Below, piece by piece: positions 1-12,800 of a stretch of 64,000 bases of DNA. The stretch comes from Mactra quadrangularis (lineage: Eukaryota > Mollusca > Bivalvia > Venerida > Mactridae): assembly GCA_025267735.1 (NCBI GenBank), contig CM046304.1:1240001-1304000 (forward strand). Reading direction: 5' to 3'. The notes under the pieces were generated by a model, which saw only the letters and a list, made by a program, of their open reading frames with translations, searched no databases and was not told where the DNA came from. Both the position numbers and the translations under genes were made by a program. The number at the start of each line of letters is the position of its first letter. The stretch's first letter is position 1.

Positions 1-722
1 TTTTGACTAGACAACATTGATATATTGTTTTTATTTTAGACATATTAAAAACAACTGATGTTAAGCAATATTAACTGTAACTCAGTTGATGTAGAAAAAA
101 TGTTCCTTAACAAAAAACACAACCAACTATCAGTACTTATTAATCATTTTCAAGCATTATTTGAATGATATCCTATGAAACAATTGATAAAACACTTGTC
201 TATCTATGTTTCTGTCGTTATATTAAAAAAAATATAATTAGAATAAGCATCTCTGAGTAGACCAAAATATGTTTAAATTTCTAAAAAACTTCAAAATGAC
301 CAATCTGAGAACATCACAAATTTAAATTTTTGAGCATGTTTTACATAAACTTTGAAAGCAAAATAGTTAGTTAATCTTAGAAACATACATTCAGGAACTT
401 TTAAATTAAACTTTAATCAAATATTCCTGAAGCATTTTTCACATCAAATACATTTTTTCAGACCAACTAAATTTCTTGAGCCAAAAACATTTTTTTTCAA
501 TTGAAATACGTTTTATCAGGTTATTTACATTTTTTTCACACACAAATACATTTTTCAGGCATTTTTCAATTTTGCCCAATAAAATTATTTTTCAGGTCAA
601 GTACTAATTTTCAAATATACCGTAAAAAGAAACAGAAACTTTTATTCAACTAGCAAAAAAACAAAAAATCATTTTCCTTCTCTAAATTTTCATTCTAAAA
701 ATAAAATGTTTGACAAAACTAC
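1..722. other. AT-rich intron, no gene seen
   Basis: Poly-T/poly-A rich sequence with repeated short units of the type acatttttttcag around 430-600. No supported exon, RNA gene or mobile element was recognised. Confidence 0.6.
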
Positions 723-815
723 CTTCGTCTTTTTTTCTGCTTTCTTTTCGTGTTTCAGAGTGCCTTTTAACATCTCTAACTGTCTGCTGCTTTGGTAAGC
801 TCTTGGGAATTAAAC
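723..815 (-). CDS. PLEKHA5/6/7: Exon 24: basic C-terminal segment, last exon seen
   Basis: Encodes LIPKSLPKQQTVRDVKRHSE then TRKESRKKDE. Acceptor GCATGCAG at 816, donor GTAGTT at 722. 93 nt, entering in phase 1 and leaving in phase 1. The phase match to exon 23 and the PKSLPKQQTVRDVK pattern support it. The open frame must continue left of the window, because I see no convincing next exon in 1-722. Confidence 0.8.
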
Positions 816-3800
816 CTGCATGTACAAGTTTGTATTACCTCATTGTATTAAATTACTTTAATGTTTACTTCCATCAAGATTGTCCACAATCAAATGCTTC
901 TTCGCTATCAATGGGTTTCAACCAATGAATTTCGTTTTCTATGTTTTTGCAAGTACATTGTTTACTTATATAGAAAATTCCATACAAGTATTTGAATTGA
1001 CCCCTTTTAACCCCCTATTTGACGTCCCATATTGCCCAGACCTGACTCTTTGAACCCCCTATTTGACGTCCGATATTGCCCAAACCTGACCCTTTAAAAC
1101 CCCTATTTGACCTCCCATGTTGCCCAGACCTGACCCTTTGAACCCCTATTTGACCTCCCATATTGCCAAGACCTGACCCTTTGAACCCCTATTTGACCTC
1201 CCATATTGCCCAGACCTGACCCAAAGTAAATGTCATGAAGATTGGCTGCCAAGTGTTTCATCACCAAATGTTAGATTCTCACCAAAAACTACATCACCCA
1301 ATCATCACCCAACAAATATACCGTACAACCTCTATTAATCAACCCACCTCTAATAAACGCCCCATCCCCTTTCCAAAAATATTATGCCCCCAGGGGCGTT
1401 TAGTAGAGGATATATGGCACTCTTAACATAAACCTGAAGTCTGGACAATACTGAACAAACCACTCTCATCTATATTACTGGATAACGCATTTAACATACT
1501 AGTGGCTTTTTTGTGGGGGTGTTTCTGTACTTCAACATTTCCGTTTTATAAAATGATGCAATCAATTATAGGCTGCAGCCATTTAAAATAAGGGTACCAC
1601 ACTTTTCTTGATAGTGCAATTTTTACCATATTTTAAGATGATAATGCATGTTACAGCCATTTTAATCCGTTATTTATTGATTGTTTGTTTGTTTAGTTTT
1701 ATGCCGTAACAACACATTGTATAGGTCATATAAGGACAGTCAGTCAACCTACTCACTGTTCCTGGAAAGGCTAAATCTCTGGATTTCGCTGTTAACCAAT
1801 TAGTAAGCACATACTTTAGTCAGTGACTGACAACTGCCTACATAATTAAGAATCATTAGTAGCAGGGATAACCCTTTGGGTGAGACTTGAAAAAGTAATC
1901 CCCTCAGGAAACTACATTTGAAATCCTGCGGTTAAGCAACTGTGCATGCCACAGACCTGCATTATCATGGGCGGATCTATCTGTGAGTCAGGGGGTACTG
2001 ACCCCCCCTAGAATTTCCAAAATGTACCTGTCCATAAGTGTATTTATTACTGTACGTCATTTTTAAGTAGCATGAAGCAATTTTTTTAGTGCTTAACATA
2101 GATTTATTGGTTATGTAGTTGTTATTATCAATATGTTGCATTATTCTGCAGAATGTGTATAATGTGGTTGTGGTTTGAAAGTTTGGACCCCCTCCCTATA
2201 AAAGAATCCTGGATCCACCCCTGATTATAATCCAGTAATATAGATAAGGAGACATGATAAAAACAGATCAAACTACTGGTTATATGTATGAGGCAATCAG
2301 TAACAGAATCAAAACAAGTGAAGATTAATGAAAATTTACAAACAGTGATAAAAAGTTTTAAAAAATGCTAATAATATAGTGACTTTGTGAAAGAAGAAAA
2401 ATATATTCAGTAAATAGTTCATATTTGGAACTCGAGTTTATGGATCTTTCCAGCTGAATATGGTTTGTTGATAAGGGGTCCATACATGCAAAAGGAAGTT
2501 ATTGTTCCGCACCAATTCATCCACTACGAAACAAAGTTTTTCAGCTGGAAAAAACCACTAACTTGAGTTCAGCATCAAACTTATAGTATAAATAATATAA
2601 ATAAAACATGCCTGATTATTTTAAAGTTAGACGATATATTATCTAATTATTTATTATGTATGCGCTTATATCTCATGAATGCAAGATTTATATAAAAGCA
2701 ATGACTATTTAGAATACATGTCAAGCAAATCCAGCTGCGTGTTCAGTAAGGACTGTTAGCGAACGTTACGGGTATGGGTCAACTCAACTCGTAGACAACT
2801 CAACCTATGGATAACTCGACCCAAAGTTGGGAAAACTCAAACAGTTAGTGAGGTTTTGAGTTTCCTCGGGTTGAGTTGTCCGGACCCTAACGTTATGGAA
2901 CATTTCAGGGTAATTGTTTATTTATTTATTGGCTTTAACGCCATATCAACTCATTTTAAGTCATTTCACGGCGTCTAGCGCACCTAACCTAGCTTTCCTG
3001 GACCCTTGTCTATAACCAGTACTCACCTACCCTTCCACAAGGCTGGAAACTTCTCCATATTATCTAATCAATGGAGGAAAATTGACATTATTGTCTAATT
3101 GCGCTACCAACTGCACTATCGACCCAGTTTTGTGAGAATTGATGGACAGAGCAAATTGATAGGGGGTATTGAAAATTGATAAGGGGCCAGTGAAAATTGA
3201 TAGGGGCTGATGAGAATTAGGCTAGTCAAAATTGATTCAATCTGGTGAAAATTGATTCTGTATAGTGAGACTTGGTTTAGGCTAAACAAGTAAATCTGTG
3301 AGCTAATGCTCACTAGTGATACCCCCGCCAAAATCTAAAAATATGCGACAAACAGGAAGTAGATGAGTAAGGAGCATGAAATCGCTTTACACCACATGGG
3401 ACTATAGGATGAAGCAATATGCAAAGTTTCAGGCTGCTGCATGGTATAGTTGCTGAGAAAACTGTGACGGAAATTTTGTAACGGACGGACGGACGGACGG
3501 ACAGACGGACGGACGCACACACGCACGCACGCACGGACAAGGGTAAAACAGTATACCCCCCTCTTCTTCGAAGCGGGGGTATAAAAATGGTTGGGCTAGA
3601 GGAAATTACTTAATTTGTATAATAAGGATAGCTGGTGTGTTGGCCCCTAACTATAAATAGAATAGTTGGTATGTTAGCCCCTAACTATAAATAGAACAGT
3701 TGGCATGTTGGCCCCTAACTATAAATAGGATAGTTGGTATGTTGGCCCCTAACTATAAATAGAATAGTTGGTATGGTGGCCCCTAACTATAAATAAGGCT

Positions 3801-6800
3801 AAAACTGGAAAAGATGAAGACTGCCTAAGAACAGTTTACAAATATTCTAGTTAACATAATTCTGAAAGGGGTCAGACGAAAATATTGGAAAATCCAAATT
3901 TTATAGAAAATAGCTGATGGCATTATTGACCAAGTCAAAAATTGTGCAAAATCTACTTAATAAAAGAATATCACAAAACTCATTATGAATATTACAAAAA
4001 ATCAATGACTGATTTTCTTTACAAAAATATTTAATGAATTTATATAAGAATAATTAACGTAAACTGCATCATGCATGGAAGAAAGTTCACGAATGATAAA
4101 ATCTGATTTTTCGTCGAACTCACAATTCCGGCAGATTCTACATATTCTGGGAATTCTGAATTTAAGGCCCAGTTTTGACTGCCCAAATTTTGACGAATGA
4201 AAAATTGATTTAAATTTACATTTTTTTTCTTATTTATGCAAATTTTGTTAGTTCACAAACCAGTACAAAACATTTTCAATTAAAAGAAGAGAAACAAGTC
4301 ATGAATTGTCACCAAACTCCTGTATGTCCCCACTCACTTTTAAATTTAGGTTAAGATTATATCCCAAATCCTAAAAAATCAAAGCGCTGAAAGCACAGAC
4401 TTTTTCTGGGTAGCTGAGACAGTAATTTTATAGAATTGGAATATTTTCTTTTTTATCTTACAAGAAATGAATTTTGATTTTGACTGCTGGTAACCAGAAG
4501 CCAAACAGGTCGGTCATTCAAAGCACGCTTCGACCTTTCATGAATGAATAATCTCGGAAGGATTCATGGGAGGGGGTCTACCCTGGTTGCTTGAGTTTTT
4601 ACTACCTTTGCGAGGCGAAGCACAGAAGAAGCATGTAACAGTTATGCAAAATAGTATTTTTTTATATGATTATCTTCATAATAAATCATCATGATCTAAA
4701 AATGATTTAATGTGAGTGAGAACACAGAACTCCAACTACAACCAGACAAACCAAACAATAAAAGTTGTATATAAAGTAGAATGTATACCATAAAATCTTT
4801 TAGTGTTATCATCAGCGTCACTAATGTCCCATTGGTCGTCTGTATTTTCTGGTTCCATAGAACTCTGTAAAATATAGACACGTACAATTGTACTTACTTT
4901 CTTTTTAATTGTGAAATGTATTGTTATTTGATGAAAATACAAGAAATGTAATGTGGAAACCACATTAAAGCCAGATTTTCATCAAGATCTGACCATAAAT
5001 GACAGGGATATTCAACTTTTTAAAAACTTTAAAGCAAAAATACAAAGGGAAATAATCCATAATAAAGACAGGTAGAGTTGTGGTTACTGTCTAATTCTGT
5101 TTATCACATGGTATGTTATCATTGTACTAAGTTTCATAAAGACTTGACGATTAGTGGCAGAAAAATATGGTAAAGAAAAAACTTTAACGCAATTGTTAAC
5201 GACATAGGACACCCTCCCGACCGCCCATCCCCCACCCACCCGGGTTTCGCCAAAGTATAAGCCAAATTTTTTAATTGAAAAATATGGCTAAAAATGATGA
5301 AAATTTGTAATCTTAAGATATATAATCGTAAAAGTCGTATGTTTTTAAGAAAGTTTTAGACATACATTGTAAGTAAAGCAATCTTGTCCAAGGTGTTTCA
5401 TTCTGGTCGACAACTCATGTATAGGGTATGACCTACCACGACTAGGCTCGAACCCAGGATCTCTAGATTTAAAGTCAGACATGCTAACCACTATGCCAGG
5501 GCCGCGGCTGTAAAGCCCTTGTTTTAGACATGTTAGGCTAAAGATCAAGATGATAAGAATTATACTCTATTAGACGTACCTCAAGTTGTGTATGTGTTGA
5601 TGGTTGAATGGTAGCTTGTATCAATGAAGCTCTATATGTTGTGTCATCTTCTACTTGTCTTGGGCTCTACAATATCAATACATGTATATTCCATTAGAGG
5701 TGTCATTGATTGGGCTCATAGCATATTGAGGGTATCGATATATCGAGAAATATATATCGATGATACATCAAAATGTATTGATACATATACTGCAGTACTA
5801 TACAGACCATTTATGTTGTCATAAACTCATAATATACATGTATGTATATTTGTCATGAATCTTATACCTTGGTATCCTGCATAAAACTGATAAGTTGGTA
5901 AAAAGGACTTGTATTAGTAATAATTCAATGAAAAGATCTATCACAAATTGATTGTTTATTATCCGTTCATATTATGACAGCGCACCAGTTTCAGCTAACT
6001 ATAGAAAGTTCGTCTTGAAAATTCATAGTAATAGTTTGTTGTATTCCTAACACTTCTGATATCCTATGACATATTTTTGTAGAGGATCTGTGAGGTGTTT
6101 CAAATGCTATCAACAAACAGAGAGAACAATGACAATATGACCTCAAACAATCTTGCAGAGAGGGTCATAAATAATCATGGAAACTCGCCAATATGACTTC
6201 AACCAACACTGCCAAGGAGCGGGCATGGCTGAGCGGTAATGGCCTTGGACTGGAAATCATTGGATAGCCAGCTCCGCGTTGGTTCGAATCCCATCCAAAA
6301 CCTACCCTGTTGTTTCCTTGAGCAAGAAACTTTATCCTACTAGCTTAGTACTGGAGTACCAGGAAGCAGACTCTAAAGTGATAAATATAAGTTGTAAGAA
6401 CTTGTTTCACAATCAAGCTAAAAATAAATTAGTTTAAGTATACCAAAATTGCCAGAGGAGAGGGGTATCAAAAAAATTATCACTACTTACCATTGAATCA
6501 TTATTTCCTGTCAGACTGTTAGACATGGTTGAATTAGGTGACGTATAGTTTGTAGTAGGTGAAGTATAGGTTTTATCAACCTGAGATCTATACGATCTAG
6601 GTTCTGGACTCATAGTATTATCAGTCTGTTTAGGTAATAAATTATACGAGGCTAACAATGCTGTGACTCTAGATAAATCTTTACATTCCCCACTGTCTAT
6701 GTCTGTCTCTATATATGTAGTCGCTGTTGTATCTTTAGATTTGTTACCACTATCTTGAACATCTTGTCCTATAAGGAGACAATACAGTTATATTTATCTT

Positions 6801-9800
6801 TATTATCAGCATCATCATTATCATTTTTATAATTATCATCATCATTATTATTTTTATCATTATTATCATCATCATCATAACCATTTTTATAATTATCATC
6901 ATCATTATTATTTTTATCATTATTATCATCATTATTATCATCATCATCATCATTATTGTTATTATTATTGTCTTTATCATTATTACCATCACTATTATTA
7001 ATATTATTATCATCATAATTATTTTCATCATTATTATGATCATCATTATTCATTAGCATCATTATTACTATCATTATTATCATAATCTTCATAATCATCA
7101 TCATCATTTCTGTTATCATTATGATCAATTTCATGATCATCATCATCAGTAGTAGCCGTTCATGTTCAAAAGCTAGATTTTGAAGGTTTATGGGACAATT
7201 TTGAGCAAAAACCAGGAATTCAACCCAGCACAAAACAACAAAATGGTATATTACCTCTATATGATGGAGATAAAGGTGATTTTATCGGTGACGTGGCAGA
7301 TTTAGGTCTACGTAATGTACTCATCATTTCTTGAAGTCTGGCCCCTTCTTCTGTTAAACCAATCATTATATTCTTTACTCTGGCTAAATCTTTCTCCATT
7401 TTCATCTTAGTACGTAGTGACTCACTCGACTGTAATATATATGTTTACATCTTTATTATATATAAACTATGGGTTATTTGCATGTGTAAAGTGGCAAATT
7501 CACAGCAAAATACAGTAAATCCTGCTTGATAAAACTAAAAACAAAGCCAAAATCTGTTATCGGACCAATAAAATTTATTGGTTTGGTCCTGTAAAAAATT
7601 TCTGTGCTTTGATAAGTTGATGAAACAAGCCACTATCAGTAATGATTATCACTAAAAATGATGGATAATTTGTTTCTGAATGTGTTTAAACACAATTTAC
7701 AATTAATTCTTCCCTCAAGAGACCAGCAGCAGTCCTAATCTTTTACGTAGTGGAGTCTTGTACATAATAGTTGTTTTTAGCCTGTATAATTTCATTATGA
7801 CTTGTAGAAAAAACAGAGCAGAAACGAACATAAAAGGAAGGCCAGAATTCTGGAGAATTTCTTTTTACTCTGTGCTTTTGTAAATGTTCAGAATCATTTC
7901 ATATTGGCCAACTTGATACAATTTCTAATGAGGGCATTCATCAGGGTACAAAAATGGCAAATTAATGCATTGAATTTCAACGAAAATTAAAAAGAAAATA
8001 AAAAATTATCAAGTTAAAAGTTAATATTTACCAGAGAAGGAGCACTTTTACTACGTGAAACATTGCCATGTACTTTAGATCGTAACAAAGCTACTTCATG
8101 TTCAACTTTGTTATTTTCTGCTGTTGTCTCTTCTAATTCCTACAATAACGAAATATACCTTTATTTAACTTGTGAAAATGTCCTCATATAAGCAATTCAA
8201 TTTATACAATTATTATGCATTTATATACATGATATTTAACCGATTACTGTTCAGGACATTGGCAAAATTGGTAATTTTTTTAACATTATCATGAAAGGTC
8301 TTTTTCAAAATGCTCTTATTTCATAACTAACTTACAGACATACATGTATATGCAACTCGAACAAATAATTCATAGGGTGAGACTTTCAAAAAACGCAATA
8401 GACCACAATAGGTTTTTAAAGAGTTTAGTATCTATTTTGCAAGTCATAGCAGACAATCTTTTTGAATTGCTATTTAAAATTCATAAAAAATTATAAACGG
8501 AACTAATTGCAGTCTAAAAAATTGAAAGAGGATAAAATTAGGGCAGATACACTAAGTTGGGATAGACAAATAAAATTATAATAAAGAAAATCCAACAAAC
8601 CCCGGATATCTGAGCTTCCTAAACAAAGAAAAGTAACTCTAAAGCCAACACACAGCTGAGTAGTAACCCCAGTGGATAGCACAGTTAGTAGTCAGCCTGG
8701 ATCCCACAGGGCAGGTTATACTCTTCCATACAAAATTTGACAAGAATGTAAATTTTCCTCCATAAATAAGACATATGGAGAAGTTTTCGGCCTTGTGGAA
8801 GGATAGATGAGTATTGGTTTATATAGACAATGGTCCAGGAAAGCCAGGTTAGGTGAAATGACCTAAATTGTGTTGACACAGTGTTAAACCCAATAAAAAA
8901 AAAACAAGTAATAGAGGATCGCCCCACTTATCTCAGAAAAGTCAAAACTAAAATTAAGAGAAATAAAATCCAACAAACCCTGGATGTTTCAGCCAGCTGT
9001 TGTAGAACCCTAGATAATTCTTTCTCTATAGTTTTCTGCTGTTGTATTAATTTATCTAATTCTCTAGGATTAGTACAATGTTCATCTTGTTTTTTCAATA
9101 AACCACTGAGAGCACGCTCTAACATCTCCTACAATATAACATACATGTTTATGTTACAGCATGGTCAATAAAAAATTCTATCTAAAAAATTCAAGCACTT
9201 TTCATGAATTTTTAAAGGACAAATTGGTAATTTAAAGGCATTTCAGAGCATTACTGTTAAATTTTATTTTATACATTATAATAAAAATAATTATAATACG
9301 ATATTCCAAGGTAACTTTATAAAAACAATAATTGTCTCAACATACCGGTAATAAAAAATATTAAAATTAAATTAAGGCAAATTAAGAAAAGTATACACTA
9401 ATTTTGCATTAATCCATGCATAAACTTACTCTGTCATCTTTGAGATTTGTTACTTGAAATGATTGTTCCTGTACCAATTTATCTAAATCATATAATTTGT
9501 TTAACTTCTCCTGAAAAATATATAAAAAATAAGTATTAATATGTATAAGGGCAGCATATTATCAAAAATCTAAAGATAATTTATCTATACATTGTAGAGG
9601 GATTTACGACAAAAATCGGTCGTAAGACACTTGATAATACAGGCCCAAGGTCTATTACCAGTACTTTAAAAATTTTAAGATTTTTTAACCACGTTTAATT
9701 CATGGTGTCATTTGAAAGAGCAAAACCTTAGCTTTGCATGCATGAATAAATCTGTGAAATAGAATAATTTACAGTAAAGAAACTGGACACTAGTTGAACG

Positions 9801-12800
9801 AGGGTTAAAAAATCTACCATTTTTGTGAGTGATATACCTTGTATGTACACCTTCAGTTAGTTGTTTGAACATAGCGATACATCAGGGCAGTTTATCATTG
9901 AATATCTTACAAAAATAAAACAGTAAAATCCGCAGGCTTAGCGCAAAACTGTCGTAACTCAATATAAGAAAAGAGGGAGTTATAACTGTTTTGCGCTAAA
10001 CTCGCAAATTAAATCAGGGCTCAATTTAACAAAAAAATCCTGAAATTTCAGTAATTTCCATAACTTTTATACAGAAATAGAGACCTGTAATCAAGTCCAA
10101 AAATCCTTAACTTCAGGGACAGTTCTGAAAACTTTCATTCATGTGGTTCCGCTAACAGATTTAATGAAAGTTTGTTCTTAAAATTTGAACACTTGGGACA
10201 CTGCTCCTTTTTTATTTTTTCCGATGCGATAGGATTGACATCTGCATGTCACAGTCAGATAAATTTGGCTCAGGGATTGACAAAATTTATGCTAACACAA
10301 TTGAATAAAATGAGTGCAATAGAATCTATAAATAAAAATAGCCCATCCACCCATTGTGTGAAGATGTAAAAGAAATTAACGCAAAAATTACTAAGGGAAA
10401 TAATCCATAATAAAGGCAGGTAGAGCTGTGGTTACTTTCTAATTCTGTTCATCACATAGTATGTTATCATTGTATGAAGTTTCATTAAGATCTGACAATA
10501 AATGGCGGAAATGTATGCTAAAGAAAAACTTAAAGGCAATTGTTAATGACACTGGACGGACGGACGCACACCCGCCAAATATTTTTGTTGAAAAATCTGG
10601 CTAATAAAATGAAAGCAATAGAATTTAAATAAAAAATACCCATCAACCCTAAACATTATGTGCAGATGTAAAAAGAAATAAAAAATTATCGTAAGATGGT
10701 AAAATTTCATCATAATACACTGTATAAAAAATTTGAACTTATATACACTAGGGCTGTAAAGACTCACCGATGCATCGTGAGATCGTATTCGTGACAGTCC
10801 GATACGGGTGTATCGAATCGCGTCCTAAAAAATCGTGATTCAGAAAGCCCTTTATAAGAAATCAGTTAAAGAAAAATATACTATATATCTATAGCATTTA
10901 ACTTGCAATTGCAATCTTTATTTTCTTCTTATTCTCAATAGTTGTTAAACAAAGATAACATTTGTTTTGTTGATTTTATTTTGTGCCAAGTAAGGGTAAT
11001 TAATAACTTTATGATTGTTTGATAAAAATATCATAATTTGACAATGCATTCATACCAAATTTACAATTTGCATCGTATCGCGATTAATATCGTAATTGCG
11101 AGGCATATATCGTGATACGTATCGCATCGCAACCTTGACCGAGATACGCAGCCCTAATATACACTGTTCTATTTTTACTCTTTATTATAAAATGTTTTGG
11201 CAATAGGCCTTCTTCAGTTAGTAAATTTTGCTACCACAAGTTGAACTTAAATAATAAACTTGTATAACTTAGTCTTGCCTAATCCAGACGCACAAAAAAC
11301 AAGCTAAAATCAAAGGTGGTCATCTATGTGTGAATGTAACTTTGTAGTAATTTTGTTTTGTAAAACTAAAACACAACTACTTAAACAACTATGTGAAGTG
11401 CAACATTTAAAACTTTGTAACAATGTCAAGTGTGAATGTAATGTTTCTGTGACCTTGACCTTTGACCTTGTGACCTTGAAATCGATAGGGGTCATCTACA
11501 TGGCCAACCTGAACATGAAATACCCAAAAAGTCTACATGTATAAAGCTAAGTAAAAATCCAAAGAGTACTCTATAAAATTCAATAAATAGTGCAGTGCAA
11601 AATCAGAAAACAGACAGATCAGCGCAAAAGTAGTTTACAACCATCTTTATTCACACGTTGTCATACTAGTTTTGTGCAGATCCATTGAAATTTATCATAA
11701 AATTAATACTTAAACACCCCTAGACACAACATCAAAAATGTAATAAATGTAAAACTATAATATTTCAAACATGAAACTACTATCTATTTATTTCATCTAA
11801 AACATGAATTGACACAAAAAATAGCTAAGAAATAAATTTACTTCACCTCAAGTTTGCGTAACTGTAAGAAAATGATTCCAGATTTACATGTTCTCAATAT
11901 TTACTGAACAAGTTTTTTGTAATTGGATTTTACTATTAGCAAGTTTCTTCGGCAGTGACTATTTTCAGCGTAAAATGTGTAAATGAAAGCATGTCATTGG
12001 TTGTATTCAACACATATTTAGGTCATATATACGATGGGCAGCTCTTCCTACTATAGGTTTCCTGGACACTTTTTCTATCACCAGTACAAACTTACCCAGC
12101 CATGAGGCCCACAACTCATGTAAAGGGTATGACCTACCGGGACCGGGCTCGAACCCGCGATCTCCAGATTCGAAGTCAGAAATGCTTACCACTGTGCCAC
12201 AGCCGCAGTTTCAGTACATACTGAAGCAAATTTAAAATTGCAGTCATTTACTCCCAGACTAATCACAGACTTCATCAGGATCTATTGTCATGCTATCTAC
12301 GTCAACAACTAATGAGGAAAATCAAAAGTATTTTTCCCATCGATTTCTCATTCCAGAAAAATAATAAGAATGTCATTGAATAGCTTTTAAAGTAACTACT
12401 ACTTTTCCTTCCCAAAAATTCCAATTAATCTTGATAATTTTGAATGTTATACTCCAACAATATTAACCTGAGCTTGACCTTTATGCAAGAATTAATATAT
12501 TAAACTCAGTATTTACAGTCTATTTTTGTCTTCGTTTGCAAAATACACATACTGAACAATTAATTTTGTTTTCATAAGAATAAATACTTTGAAACTGTGC
12601 CCCAATATTGCGGACTTACATGTTTCCCCCAAAACTAATGTACAATAACATGCCACTTTTGCAAAATTGATTTATAGTCACATAGGTTGTTATAAACACG
12701 TGTATTACTGTATATACGCATAAGGAAACTCACAATTTAATGTAAGTGATGTGTGTAATTATTATAATTAAGTAGTTCAAGCTCAGGTTAATATTGTTGC

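Noticed and set aside
1..428. A terminal exon with acceptor near 428 and an early stop
   Set aside because: It would add only a few codons, has no family similarity, and the acceptor is one of many similar TTTCAG-like sites in T-rich sequence.
3482..3525. ACGG repeats considered as a CRISPR-like or telomeric array
   Set aside because: Simple tetranucleotide tract inside a dispersed element; no spacers and not a telomere motif.
6216..6300. Possible functional tRNA-Ser gene
   Set aside because: The head is tRNA-Ser-like but has an unmatched acceptor end and is fused to a SINE body shared with other copies.
6750..7233. Asp/Asn- and Met/Ile-rich open frames near exon 22
   Set aside because: Products of a triplet microsatellite in the intron.
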